Source of the DNA: Anisodus tanguticus
Lineage: Eukaryota > Streptophyta > Magnoliopsida > Solanales > Solanaceae
Direction of reading: 5' to 3'
DNA: 64,000 nucleotides
Assembly (NCBI GenBank): GCA_034509755.1
Contig: CM067539.1
Coordinates: 26,994,501-27,058,500, forward strand
Shown here: positions 1 through 11,267 of the stretch, piece by piece
How positions within the stretch are numbered: position 1 is the first letter of the stretch
Layout: each line of letters opens with the position of its first letter
Program-made: the position numbers and the translations under genes
Notes under the pieces: generated by a model
What the model saw: only the letters and a program-made list of their open reading frames with translations
Told to the model about the DNA's origin: nothing
Databases searched by the model: none

Positions 1-403
1 CTCTTTGCCCTTCACCCCTCAGCCCAACTCTTTTTTTTCCCCCATCACCCGTCGCCCCAGGCCCAACAGACCACAGCCCAACTCCCCTTTTTTTTTATTT
101 CCCCGTCGCCCGGCCCAACACCCACTCACCCGACCCGTAACCCACCAGCCCAAACTCCCCTTTTAATTCCCCAAAAACCCAAAACAAACAAAAATTTTCA
201 AAAAAAAAAAAACCCTAACCCCCCTCCCTTCACAAATCGCCGCTGCCCCATACCCCCCCATCCGACCGGTCACCTCGCCCCCTGCCACCACCAACTCCCG
301 TCACTTCAACCCACGCCCATACCCCCTAAAATCCGCTTCCAAATTCAGATTTTCTTTACCTTTAATTCGAATTTCAAACTCGATTCTTGGGGGGGAATCC
401 ACC

Positions 404-410
404 TATAAAT
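404..410 (+). promoter_or_regulatory. TATA box of the Tat/Ogre-like LTR (first copy)
   Basis: TATAAAT preceded by CC and followed by a C-rich stretch; the same word is at 8640-8646 in the second LTR. Its place inside an LTR upstream of the primer site fits the U3/R boundary, with transcription expected about 30 bases downstream. Use in vivo is inferred. Confidence 0.55.
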
Positions 411-611
411 ACCCCATGATTGTTCTTCATTTGAAAAGGGGATTTTCGGGGGAGAAAAATAGATTTTCGGAAGGATTTTCGGAAGATTATTCCATATATA
501 CATAAATATTTTGTTGTGTTCTTGAGTTTAAAGCATTTTGGCTTCTTTGTTGTTCAAGAATCAAGTCCGAAAAGGTTAGCCATCCCCTTTGATTCTCTGA
601 TTTTTCTTCAC

Positions 612-1160
612 TGATTTCGGGTCGGGTCGACCCGACCCGGGTCGACCCGGTTCGGGTAACATTTTCAGAATTCTTGCATTTCATAATTATGTATGTTGGT
701 TATCTGAATTTGGTGTTAAGATTTGATTTGGATCACTGATTTTCGGGTCGGGTTACTGACCCGGGTCGGGTCGACCCGATTTAAATTTCCAATTTTCTTA
801 CATTGCTGCTGTTGTTATCATTGATTATCTGAAATTGATGAAATTATTTGATTCCGGGTTGAAACTCCAATTCGGGTCGGGTCACTGACCTGGGTCGGGT
901 CGACCCGATTTGGACATTTTCAGAATTCTTGCATTTCATATTCTTGTTATTGGTTATCTGAATTTGGTGTTGAAATTTGATTCGGACCGGGTCACTGACC
1001 CGGGTCGGGTCGACCCGGTTTGGGTAATATTTTCAGAATTCTTGCATTTTCATATTCATGTATGTTGGTTATCTGAATTTGGTGAACATTTGATTTCGGA
1101 TTCGATACCCGATTCGGGTCGGGTCACTGACCCGGGTCGGGTCGACCCGGCCTGGGTTTT
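612..1160 (+). repeat. Six spaced GC-palindrome repeats within the LTR
   Basis: About six units of roughly 80-120 bp. Each couples an AT-rich spacer (TTCAGAATTCTTGCATTT... TTATCTGAATTTGG) to a block containing GGGTCACTGACCCGGGTC and GGGTCGACCCG, both self-complementary. The array lies downstream of the TATA box, so it should be transcribed into the RNA leader. It is repeated in the second LTR at about 8848-9500, where one extra GGGTC block is present near 9470. Confidence 0.8.
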
Positions 1161-1479
1161 CCAAATTTTCTTGCATTTCATATTCTTGTTATTGGTTATC
1201 TGAATTTGGTGTTAAAATATGATTCGGGTTCGGGTCACTGACCCCATCTGGATATTTCCAGAATTTTAGAACTTGGGTCGGATACTTAAATTGCTCACTG
1301 CTCGTTGCTTTTACTGTTTTATTGTTTTATTAATATTGCACTGGCCGATGAAATTAAATTCGAGGCCGCGCTCTGTTTCTCTGTTTTTCAGTTTACTGTT
1401 TTAAGTATCCGTGCAACGGATATTTAATGTTTTTATTTTTTAAACTAAACGTCACGTCTTTTCGGAAATTACCTCTCTG

Positions 1480-1603
1480 TTACTGCTTACTGCTACTGCT
1501 ACTGCTACCGCTACTGCCTCGCTTACTGCTACTGCTACTGCTACTGCTACCGCTACCGCTACCGCTACTGCTACTGCTTACTGACTGCTTACTGCTTACT
1601 GCT
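1480..1603 (+). repeat. TACTGC/TACCGC microsatellite in the LTR
   Basis: An imperfect run of TACTGC and TACCGC hexamers, also at 9735-9860 in the second LTR. The regular hexamer phase produces an artificial leucine-rich open frame. Confidence 0.85.
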
Positions 1604-4105
1604 TTAAACATCCATGCAACGGATATTTAATGTTTTATTGTTTTAAACTAAACACCGCGTCTTTTCGGAATTTGTCTCTGTTTTTCTGCTTTCTGATTAC
1701 TGCCTCCTGCTTACTGTTTGCTGCCTTGTTTTAAAATTTTGCTGATTTGAACACGATACTACACTGGCCGATGAAAAATATCCGTCGATTTTGAGGCCTC
1801 CACAGTTGCAAAGACGGAAATATAACTTCTGGGCAATGATGAAGACTTAAACCTTTTATTTCATCCGAGATCAACATGTTTAGTAGGCGAGGTGAATTAT
1901 ATATTCGCAGCCACGATGTGATTATAGTGATCTTTTCTATTTCACCCGAGAGACCAACACGTTTAGTAGGCGAGGCAATCAAAATAAACCACATTAGTCA
2001 TATGTTTGCGACCACGACGTGATTGGAATGTTCTTTTCAAAATTTAAGTTCGAGCCCTCCGTGATCAAAACATTCACCGTTTTGAATACGGATATGAAGT
2101 TATTTGTATTTAATTGTTTTTAACCGTTTGTTCTTGACGACTTACGGCGATTAAAGTAAATGAAGGCGAGATATTCCTCGGAGTTTATCTTATTTTATTT
2201 CTTTCTTTAATTCACTTTTATCCCGCTTTGTATTGTAAATATTATTTATCGCACTTATGTAACTATTGAAATGCTTAGAATAGGCAAACTTAGGATTAAT
2301 TCATAGGGTAGTTTAAGATTTGAAACCCGTCGCTAGCTTATTTATTTGTAGGCTCGGTTAAATTCAAACTTAGAAATCCTTCGCTAGTTTATTTATTTTA
2401 GGCTCGTCACGCGTATTCAAGATTTTCAAAACAACTTTTGTCATCTTTTATTTGCTTTATTAAATCATACCGAATAAGTTTATCTTTTGTCAATTTACAA
2501 TTCATTGATTCCCCAAATTTTACTTCTTTGGCATCATAAATAATTTGTTTTACTGTCAATTGTCAAAAACATATTTTTTCAACTCCACATGTATTTCTCT
2601 TTAAATATCATACAAATGCATATTTAAAAAATCTCTACATGTATCTTTCTTTTTAAAATGAATCATTTACTAATTATTTGCAAACATCTTTAAATCTTGT
2701 TATGCTTGTAAAAACATATATTTTTCTAGTAATAATTAACTTTGAGTTTGACCGGATAACCGCAAGTTAGCGGATCTTAAAGGATGCCTAACCCCTTCCC
2801 TTTAGGATAATAAAGAACCCTTACCTAGAATCTCAAATAGTTTCGCAGACCTTAAAATTGGAGTTTACATTGCAGCATTTAGTTAATATTTAGGTGTCCT
2901 AATTCACCGTAAAAAATAATTAGGTGGCGACTCCTCAACCCTCTTTACCCAGGAATCACCTGAATAAGTCCGTGCTCCGCTTTGACCCGAGCCAGGTCAA
3001 AATCGGGCGCGACAAATAATGGCGACTCGTGGGGATGCTTTCAGGTTCTTAACCATAGCAAATTCAGGTTAATTATAATTGTGCTTTACTTTCACTCTTT
3101 GTTTGATGTAATGCTTTGATTTTTTGCATGCATAACTGCTTTAATTGCTATATTGTTTTACTGTTTTCCTTAAATTGGCATTTCGCTCATATTTCTTCCA
3201 TTCTGGAAAATTGACACTATCACACACTACACGCGAGGTGTGTTTTGCGCACCCGCAAATTTCTTTCAAATTACCAAATTTTAGGAGAGTTGGCGTATGC
3301 GCGGAGTGACCGGACCATCCGGTGGCCGCGTAGCCTTCTCACTCGAGTTGTCCGCTCGGGAACCTTGTGTCTAGTCAGCCAAATCTTAGAGAATTTAGGG
3401 TAGAGCTATACCACCCTTTATCTTAAGTCATGCATGCATACACCTTAGGTGGGTCGATCCTTGGCATCGATTCCACAATTAAGAAATCCACCAAAATTGT
3501 CGACGGGTCACACAACCCAACGATCAATCATCATATTATGTGTAGCGTGATAAGGATAGACTAATCCAAGACTAATCATGACATGCTTTGAAATTGGAAA
3601 ATGTACATTCATTTTGTCTCATTTCCGACAAAGCATTACAGTTTAGCAGCTTGGATCAAACTTGTCGTAATCCCGCATATCTGGCGTTTAGGCCTACCTC
3701 TGGCATAAGAGGCCCCATGTATATTAGGACGCGCATATACAATTTGCTTGCTATTTTCTCTCGCTTTCCACTCGTGTATATTATTTAAATCAATAATTAC
3801 TCACCTTATACTAATTTGGTTTTCTTCATTTTTCGGGAGTTTCATTTTGCCTTATTTATTTTCCCAAAGGTTGATTCGTGTTGACTAAAACTCGGTGGAG
3901 CACCCTATCTTTTATTTTCCAATCATGCCTACCCAAGTTGTATTAGTGCTAACTTATTGAAACAATGCGATTTAAATTGAGGCTGAATCGCATTTATGCA
4001 TTTTAATGTATTTTGCCTCTACCTTTTGAAAGCTTAAAAAGACAAATCGCATTGCTTTTGCTATTTTAAAATCTATGTTGTTTAATAGTTTTCTTCTTTT
4101 TCATC

Positions 4106-4381
4106 ATGCAAACTAATCTGTCGATAATGTGTGACACATTTGAAACAAGCGAGCAAGACTTCGAAGAATATGAGGAAGACTCGCAACCGGAAGAACTGGG
4201 GCATTTTTTTTTTAATAAGTCAAAGCCAGATTTGGAAGAAACATCAGGATGGTTGATAGTTACAAGCATCGGCACGGACGTTTGCCATTTGTACTCTTGG
4301 GCTGCCACGCTACGACCAGGACTTCTACTGGGGCATTTCCCTATCATTCGAAGCCAAATCAGGTACGAAGAGACTCATTGA
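4106..4381 (+). pseudogene. Short acidic ORF, possible remnant of an upstream retroelement ORF
   Basis: A 91-residue frame starting MQTNLSIMCDTF and rich in Glu and Asp over residues 12-35. The same start and first ~65 residues recur at 12362 in the second unit, where small indels extend the frame to 137 codons (12362-12775). Ogre elements are known to carry an extra ORF1 between the 5' LTR and gag; the position fits, but I see no recognisable domain and the frame is short. It may be chance. Confidence 0.25.
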
Positions 4382-4524
4382 TGAAAGCGGATGGACGCAA
4401 TCGTCCCGGGCAACCTTATCAGGATAGAATGGCCGAAAACCATCAATGCAGATGCAATGAAGAGATACCATATCTAAGATTAGTTATTCTTTATGTAATA
4501 CTTTTTTCTATGTTGTAAACGTTG

Positions 4525-4892
4525 CGCTCCCTCGGCGGGATACGCATAGGACCCACGTAGGGTTCCGTTTCTTTAGATCACAAATTTCCCCAAGTTCCTT
4601 TTTACTTGTAACGAACTACGTCATGACCTGATTCCCTCGGCGGGATACGTAGGCGGCCACATCGGCTTCGGTCCCATTTTTTAGAAAAACCCTTACAATC
4701 TTCTTTTTTGTAACATGAACTACGTCATGACCTGATTCCCTCGGCGGGATACGTAGGCGGCCACATCGGCTTCGGTCCCATTTTTAGAAAAACCCTTACA
4801 ATCTCCTTTGCTTGTAATGAACTACGTCATGACCTGATTCCCTCGGCGGGATACGTAGGCGGCCTAAATCGGCCTCGGTCCCACCATTAGGA
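4525..4892 (+). repeat. ~105-bp tandem repeat, about 3.5 copies
   Basis: Units carry GAACTACGTCATGACCTGAT followed by CCCTCGGCGGGATACGTAGG and a CACATCGGCTTCGGTCCC segment, spaced by about 105 bp (4610, 4712, 4818), with a diverged partial unit at 4525. Only about 2.5 copies remain in the second unit (12780-13040), where the array is cut by a copia junction. The CTCGGCGGGATACGTAGG word is one I associate with the leader of Ogre-type elements. Confidence 0.8.
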
Positions 4893-5164
4893 AATATTTT
4901 TCTCCTTTATATCACATATGACAAAATGCACCCACCTGATCACCCTGATAGGACAGGCAAGCAATCTATACAAGACTCGGTTGTCCGTTCGAAAGTTCAT
5001 CATCCTCACATATCAGAAACTGGGGCATTTTTTAAGGGATCACTACCAGAGGACGCCGATAAACATGGAAAAGCATCGGCAAACTAAGTCTTCAGCCTAA
5101 GAGGATTTTGGATAAGACGTTTGCTCTGTTTCACCGCATGTCACTGCTCGACAGATATTTACAT

Positions 5165-5370
5165 ATATGCATACTTTCTTATAAGCAATTTATTTTTAAC
5201 AAATATTTCCATTAGAGTTCGACAGAACTTTTTACCTATATGCCTACTTTCTTATAAGCAATCATTTTCAACAAATATTTTTCATTAGAGTTCGACAAGA
5301 ACTTTTTAATGATAAGCATACTTTCTTATAAACAACTTATTTTCAACAAATGTTTTCATTAACGGTTAGC
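5165..5370 (+). repeat. ~72-bp tandem repeat, three copies
   Basis: Three imperfect units of ACTTTCTTATAAGCAA...CAACAAATATTT...CATTAGAGTTCGACA at roughly 5170, 5243 and 5315. Non-coding part of the retroelement internal region. Confidence 0.7.
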
Positions 5371-5835
5371 TAAGACTGGGAACTAGATAGGGGCTACAGG
5401 TCCGAATCAGCGGAACATGCAACTATCAAGAGCAGAAGCTACAAAGTCAACGCGAATCAACCGCCCCTTCCCCAAACTCACAAATTTTCTTTGAGTACGG
5501 GTTATTCGAAAGTTGAAAAAGCGGGAAGCCACATCACTTATGATCAATTCCCCAAAGAATTTCGGCACCACAACTCAATACAAGGATTACGTTCTTGTTT
5601 TGCATTTATACGAAGACATCATTTTGATCTACAGGGTCCCGACTATTATGTCTGCGCAAAGATGTTATTGCAAATCACAAGGAACGACAACCCGGCAAAC
5701 CCGACGGCAAAGACGTCGCGTCACATTATCGCCCGTGCCAGGACGACATTTCTATTCACAGTCCACATGAGTTTGGATCGGCAGAAGACACAACAAACTG
5801 AAGTGGAACCATCTGTTACAACAAACTGACGGAGT

Positions 5836-7127
5836 TTGAATCAACAGAGGATTCAGCACAACGTGGAACCCTATTACAGCAAACTGACGGCAAGGACGTC
5901 ACTTACATCTCTTACAACAAGACAACATTACAATGACGTCTTCAACGCATCGCTATCTTTTACAAAGATTACAACAACGTCATTGACGTTCTCGCAAAGA
6001 CAACAAATATCTCTTACAAAAGCATTACAACGACGTCCACAAAGATTACAATGACGTCTTCAACGCAAAGACTATCTTTTACAACATTACAACAACGTCA
6101 TCGACGTTCTTTGCGAAGACAACAAATATCTTTTACAAAGATTACAACGACGTCAACAACATTACAATGACGTCTTCAACGCAAAGAAACTACAAAAGCA
6201 TTACAACAACGTCATTGACGTTACTTGCGCAACACATCAACTATCTTCAAAAGCATTACAACAACGTCTACGACGTTACGGCGACACGACAACTATTCTT
6301 TACAACAACAACAACATCAAAAAGTCTATGCAACGACAACTATTCTTTACAACAACAACAACATCAAGAAAGTCTATGCAACGACAACATCATCAACGTC
6401 TATACAACGACGACATCAAAGAAAGTCTATACAACGACAACAACATTACATTCTTGCAACAACGTCATCAAGATTACATTCTTGCAACAACGTCATCACA
6501 ATGACGTCTTCAACACAACTCGTCGATACAACGACGACATCGATGTTACATTCTTACAACAACGACATCAACAAAGATTACAATGATGTCATCAACAACG
6601 CGCCCATACAATGGCGTCATGAACACCACGCCTATGCAATGGCGTCTTCTCGCAAAACAACTACCTTTTACAACGATTACAACGACATCAACATCATTAC
6701 AATGATGTCATCGAACGCGCCCATACAACGGTGCCATCAACAACGCGCCCATACAACGGCGTCATGAACAACACGCCTACGCAATGGCGTCTCTGCAAAA
6801 CAACTATATTTTACATCATTACAACGACATCAACAAAGATTACAATGATGTCATCCGCAACGCGCCCATACAACGGTGCCATCAACAACACGCCTACGCA
6901 ACGGCGTCTTACGCACAATATTTATTTTTACAAGACTACAATGACGTCAACAACATTACAACGACGTCTTCAAGACATCATTTATCTTTTACAAAAAACA
7001 TCTTTACAACAACGTCCTCGACGTTACGAAAACAACAACAATCGTCTTTTACATCATTTACAACGACGTCAACAATATTACAACGACGTCTTCAACACAA
7101 CACGTCAATCCAACGACGTCATTTCGG
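5836..7127 (+). repeat. 1.3-kb degenerate ACAACGACGTC array
   Basis: A long low-complexity tract built from ACAAC, GACGTC, AACGTC and TTACAA words in irregular order, with at least ten GACGTC hexamers. Several overlapping open frames here encode only Thr/Gln/Asn/Arg-rich peptides dictated by the repeat, so I do not call any a gene. GACGTC contains the ACGT core that plant bZIP factors bind, so a regulatory effect is possible but not shown. The second unit is truncated before reaching this array, so it is present once in the window. Confidence 0.75.
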
Positions 7128-7272
7128 CGCCCACCTTATAATGCGGGTATTTTAATTTCAGTTAGGCGCCCACCTCCTAATGCGGGTATTTTAATTTCAG
7201 TCAGGCGCCCACCTCCTAATGCGGGTATTTTAATTTCGCTTAGGCGCCCACCTTCTAATGCGGGTATTTCCA
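7128..7272 (+). repeat. 39-bp tandem repeat, four copies
   Basis: Four direct units beginning CGCCCACC(T/C)(T/C)CTAATGCGGG, in phase every 39 bp, the last one incomplete. There are no unique spacers between units, so it is a simple tandem repeat and not a CRISPR array. It lies about 0.4 kb upstream of the purine tract. Confidence 0.85.
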
Positions 7273-7638
7273 AGTTATATTCTCTACAATTTTTCCTCGC
7301 GGCTTATACACTAATTTTATCTTAAGCTTTAGTTTGCAGGAGCTTTAATTTGCAGGAACTTCATCACAACGTGGAACTATCTCTTACGGCGAACCGAGGC
7401 AAATTGGTCAGCGACCTACTTCGAACGTCGATCCGCTCTTTTCCAATAGTTTCTCGCATCTGCGACCAGTGTCATCCTAAGTCGACACTGGGGCATTGTT
7501 GCTTGAATGTGCACCATCTTTTTGCAACTTCACTTCCCCCCGGGGATTCTATTTCTTACCACGCAGTCCCGATGATCGGGACAAAATTGGCTACTCAGTC
7601 AACTTCTTTGGCCGAAAACTCTTTCATCGTCTCCGTCC

Positions 7639-7648
7639 AAAGAGGGGC
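7639..7648 (+). other. Polypurine tract of the Tat/Ogre-like element
   Basis: AAAGAGGGGC ends three bases before the TGTTGACACC start of the downstream LTR, the expected place for the plus-strand primer. Confidence 0.75.
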
Positions 7649-8639
7649 ATCTGTTGACACCCAATTTTGTCTCATCTTTTATGATTTTATTCGCAATTTT
7701 TTATATTTTGACACTTTTAAAATAATTTTAAAATATAGGCATATATGTGTGTATCTTCGTATTATTATTATTATTCGCATTTTTTTTACTATCATTTGCA
7801 TCTTTATCATAATCATAGTTTTATCCATAAATTCTAAGTTATTTTATTCTCGCAAAATTGCATCGCATTTCCATTTTTTATTAAACATTAAACATTTCGC
7901 AAATATTATATTTTTATTATTATCACGTCGTTATGTTATTTTAAATAATTCACATCTTTTACAAAACAAAAATATATTTTAATATTAAACCCCTTTTATA
8001 TTTTTCAATCCATAACCCATTTTTTATTTCCTAACCCAAAACTAATTTCTACCCAAAATATTCTATCCAACCTCCAAAGTCCATCTCCAAATTAATTCCT
8101 ATTTTTCGGCCCAGATCCGCAACAGCCCAAAACCCATTTTCGTCCAAACACATCCCCCCCATTCTCTTTATTTCCCTTACCACCAAAGCCCAACCCATCA
8201 CCCCTTATTTCCCCAAACCCGCGGCCCAATTCCCTTTCCTCTTTGCCCTTCACCCCTCAGCCCAACTCTTTTTTTTCCCCCATCACCCGTCGCCCCAGGC
8301 CCAACAGACCACAGCCCAACTCCCCTTTTTTTTATTTCCCCGTCGCCCGGCCCAACACCCACTCACCCGACCCGTAACCCACCAGCCCAAACTCCCCTTT
8401 TAATTCCCCAAAAACCCAAAACAAACAAAAATTTTCAAAAAAAAAAAACCCTAACCCCCCTCCCTTCACAAATCGCCGCTGCCCCATACCCCCCCATCCG
8501 ACCGGTCACCTCGCCCCCTGCCACCACCAACTCCCGTCACTTCAACCCACGCCCATACCCCCTAAAATCCGCTTCCAAATTCAGATTTTCTTTACCTTTA
8601 ATTCGAATTTCAAACTCGATTCTTGGGGGGGAATCCACC

Positions 8640-8646
8640 TATAAAT
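8640..8646 (+). promoter_or_regulatory. TATA box of the second LTR
   Basis: TATAAAT at the same LTR position as 404-410, in an unchanged sequence context. Confidence 0.55.
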
Positions 8647-8847
8647 ACCCCATGATTGTTCTTCATTTGAAAAGGGGATTTTCGGGGGAGAAAAATAGAT
8701 TTTCGGAAGGATTTTCGGAAGATTATTCCATATATACATAAATATTTTGTTGTGTTCTTGAGTTTAAAGCATTTTGGCTTCTTTGTTGTTCAAGAATCAA
8801 GTCCGAAAAGGTTAGCCATCCCCTTTGATTCTCTGATTTTTCTTCAC

Positions 8848-9500
8848 TGATTTCGGGTCGGGTCGACCCGACCCGGGTCGACCCGGTTCGGGTAACATTT
8901 TCAGAATTCTTGCATTTCATAATTATGTATGTTGGTTATCTGAATTTGGTGTTAAGATTTGATTTGGATCACTGATTTTCGGGTCGGGTTACTGACCCGG
9001 GTCGGGTCGACCCGATTTAAATTTCCAATTTTCTTACATTGCTGCTGTTGTTATCATTGATTATCTGAAATTGATGAAATTATTTGATTCCGGGTTGAAA
9101 CTCCAATTCGGGTCGGGTCACTGACCTGGGTCGGGTCGACCCGATTTGGACATTTTCAGAATTCTTGCATTTCATATTCTTGTTATTGGTTATCTGAATT
9201 TGGTGTTGAAATTTGATTCGGACCGGGTCACTGACCCGGGTCGGGTCGACCCGGTTTGGGTAATATTTTCAGAATTCTTGCATTTTCATATTCATGTATG
9301 TTGGTTATCTGAATTTGGTGAACATTTGATTTCGGATTCGATACCCGATTCGGGTCGGGTCACTGACCCGGGTCGGGTCGACCCGGCCTGGGTTTTCCAA
9401 ATTTTCTTGCATTTCATATTCTTGTTATTGGTTATCTGAATTTGGTGTTAAAATGTGATTCGGGTTTGGATCACTGACCCCGGGTCGGGTCACTGACCCC
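8848..9500 (+). repeat. GC-palindrome repeat block in the second LTR
   Basis: Counterpart of 612-1160, with one additional GGGTCGGGTCACTGACCCC-type segment near 9470-9500. Confidence 0.8.
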
Positions 9501-9734
9501 ATCTGGATATTTCCAGAATTTTAGAACTTGGGTCGGATACTTAAATTGCTCACTGCTCGTTGCTTTTACTGTTTTATTGTTTTATTAATATTGCACTGGC
9601 CGATGAAATTAAATTCGAGGCCGCGCTCTGTTTCTCTGTTTTTCAGTTTACTGTTTTAAGTATCCGTGCAACGGATATTTACTGTTTTACTTTTTTTAAA
9701 CTAAACGTCACGGCTTTTCGGAAATTACCTCTCT

Positions 9735-9860
9735 GTTACTGCTTACTGCTACTGCTACTGCTACCGCTACTGCCTCGCTTACTGCTACTGCTACTGCTAC
9801 TGCTACCGCTACCGCTACCGCTACTGCTACTGCTTACTGACTGCTTACTGCTTACTGCTT
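9735..9860 (+). repeat. TACTGC microsatellite in the second LTR
   Basis: Counterpart of 1480-1603 with the same order of TACTGC and TACCGC units. Confidence 0.8.
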
Positions 9861-11267
9861 TAAACATCCATGCAACGGATATTTAATGTTTTATTGTTTT
9901 AAACTAAACACCGCGTCTTTTCGGAATTTGTCTCTGTTTTTCTGCTTTCTGATTACTGCCTCCTGCTTACTGTTTGCTGCCTTGTTTTAAAATTTTGCTG
10001 ATTTGAACACGATACTACACTGGCCGATGAAAAATATCCGTCGATTTTGAGGCCTCCACGATTGCAAAGACGGAAATATAACTTCGGGCAATGATGAAGA
10101 CTTAAACCTTTTATTTCATCCGAGATCAACATGTTTAGTAGGCGAGGTGAATTATATATTCGCAGCCACGATGTGATTATAGTGATCTTTTCTATTTCAC
10201 CCGAGAGACCAACACGTTTAGTAGGCGAGGCAATCAAAATAAACCACATTAGTCATATGTTTGCACCACGACGTGATTGGAATGTTCTTTTCAAAATTTA
10301 AGTTCGAGCCCTCCGTGATCAAAACATTCACTGTTTTGAATACGGATATGAAGTTATTTGTATTTAATTGTTTTTAACCGTTTGTTCTTGACGACTTGCG
10401 GCGATTAAAGTAAATGAAGGCGAGATATTCCTCGGAGTTTATCTTATTTTATTTCTTTCTTTAATTCGACTTTTATCCCGCTTTGTATTGTAAATATTAT
10501 TTATCGCACTTATGTAACTATTGAAATGCTTAGAATAGGCAAACTTAGGATTAATTCATAGGGTAGTTTAAGATTTGAAACCCGTCGCTAGCTTATTTAT
10601 TTGTAGGCTCGGTTAAATTCAAACTTAGAAATCCTTCGCTAGTTTATTTATTTTAGGCTCGTCACGCGTATTCAAGATTTTCAAAACAACTTTTGTCATC
10701 TTTTATTTGCTTTATTAAATCATACCGAATAAGTTTATCTTTTGTCAATTTACAATTCATTGATTCCCCAAATTTTACTTCTTTGGCATCATAAATAATT
10801 TGTTTTACTGTCAATTGTCAAAAACATATTTTTTCAACTCCACATGTATTTCTCTTTAAATATCATACAAATGCATATTTAAAAAATCTCTACATGTATC
10901 TTTCTTTTTAAAATGAATCATTTACTAATTATTTGCAAACATCTTTAAATCTGTTATGCTTGTAAAAACATATATTTTTCTAGTAATAATTAACCTGAGT
11001 TTGACCGGATAACCGCAAGTTAGCGGATCTTAAAGGATGCCTAACCCCTTCCCTTTAGGATAATAAAGAACCCTTACCTAGAATCTCAAATAGTTTCGCA
11101 GACCTTAAAATTGGAGTTTACATTGCAGCATTTAGTTAATATTTAGGTGTCCTAATTCACCGTAAAAAATAATTAGGTGGCGACTCCTCAACCCTCTTTA
11201 CCCAGGAATCACCTGAATAAGTCCGTGCTCCGCTTTGACCCGAGCCAGGTCAAAATCGGGCGCGACA

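Larger units (their letters stand above)
1..3014 (+). mobile_element. 5' LTR (3' 3.0 kb of it) of a non-coding Tat/Ogre-like LTR retrotransposon
   Basis: The sequence from base 1 matches 8239-11267 almost base for base. The matching copy begins at 7652 with TGTTGACACCC, right after a purine tract, and both copies end in GCGCGACA next to a primer-site sequence. The TGT...ACA ends, very long LTR (3.6 kb in the complete copy) and TGTTGACACCC start are what I know of Tat/Ogre gypsy elements. Only the last 3014 bases are inside the window. It contains a C-rich U3 with an AAACCCTAA telo-box-like word near 210, a TATA box at 404-410, a palindromic GGGTCGGGTCGACCCG repeat block and a TACTGC microsatellite. 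No coding sequence is credible; the predicted leucine-rich peptide at 1427-1630 is just the microsatellite read in frame. Confidence 0.85.
3015..7651 (+). mobile_element. Internal region of the Tat/Ogre-like element, without gag-pol (LARD-type)
   Basis: This stretch lies between two copies of the same LTR. It starts with a primer-site-like TGGCGACTC...GGGGAT (3020-3035) and ends with the purine tract AAAGAGGGGC just before TGTTGACACC. No protease, reverse transcriptase, RNase H or integrase motif appears in any frame, so it is a non-autonomous derivative that would depend on proteins from a relative. It instead holds a short acidic ORF remnant (4106-4381) and four blocks of tandem repeats listed separately. 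The primer site differs from the cleaner TGGCGACTCCGCTGGGGA at 11272-11289, which I recall as the tRNA-Arg type used by Ogre elements. Confidence 0.75.
7652..11267 (+). mobile_element. Complete 3.6-kb LTR of the Tat/Ogre-like element (second copy)
   Basis: It starts TGTTGACACCCAATTTTG after the purine tract and ends CGGGCGCGACA before a primer site. It differs from the first LTR by a small number of substitutions and many single-base indels over 3 kb (for example near 1811/10061, 2025/10266 and 2739/10994), so the copies are young or have been homogenised. It acts as 3' LTR of the first unit and as 5' LTR of the partial second unit. A TATA box lies at 8640-8646, with the palindrome block and TACTGC microsatellite downstream. 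Confidence 0.88.

Noticed and set aside
910..1203. 97-codon frame identical in both tandem units (also at 9146-9439)
   Set aside because: Conservation reflects the duplicate LTR; the frame consists of the palindrome repeat units and has no protein character.
1427..1630. Leucine-rich open frame resembling a membrane peptide
   Set aside because: It is the TACTGC hexamer repeat translated in one frame; also seen at 9560-9886.
5491..7155. Several overlapping Thr/Gln/Asn/Arg-rich open frames
   Set aside because: Composition follows the ACAAC/GACGTC repeat; three frames are open at once, as expected for repeat DNA, and no domain is visible.
7128..7272. Regular 39-bp repeats suggesting a CRISPR-like array
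   Set aside because: The units are contiguous without unique spacers, lie in a plant retroelement, and no cas genes are present. The same applies to the 60-bp repeats at 29218-29460.
7350..7982. 210-codon open frame crossing the purine tract and LTR start
   Set aside because: It spans the internal/LTR boundary, ends in AT-rich Ile/Phe-rich translation, and has no domain; not a gene.
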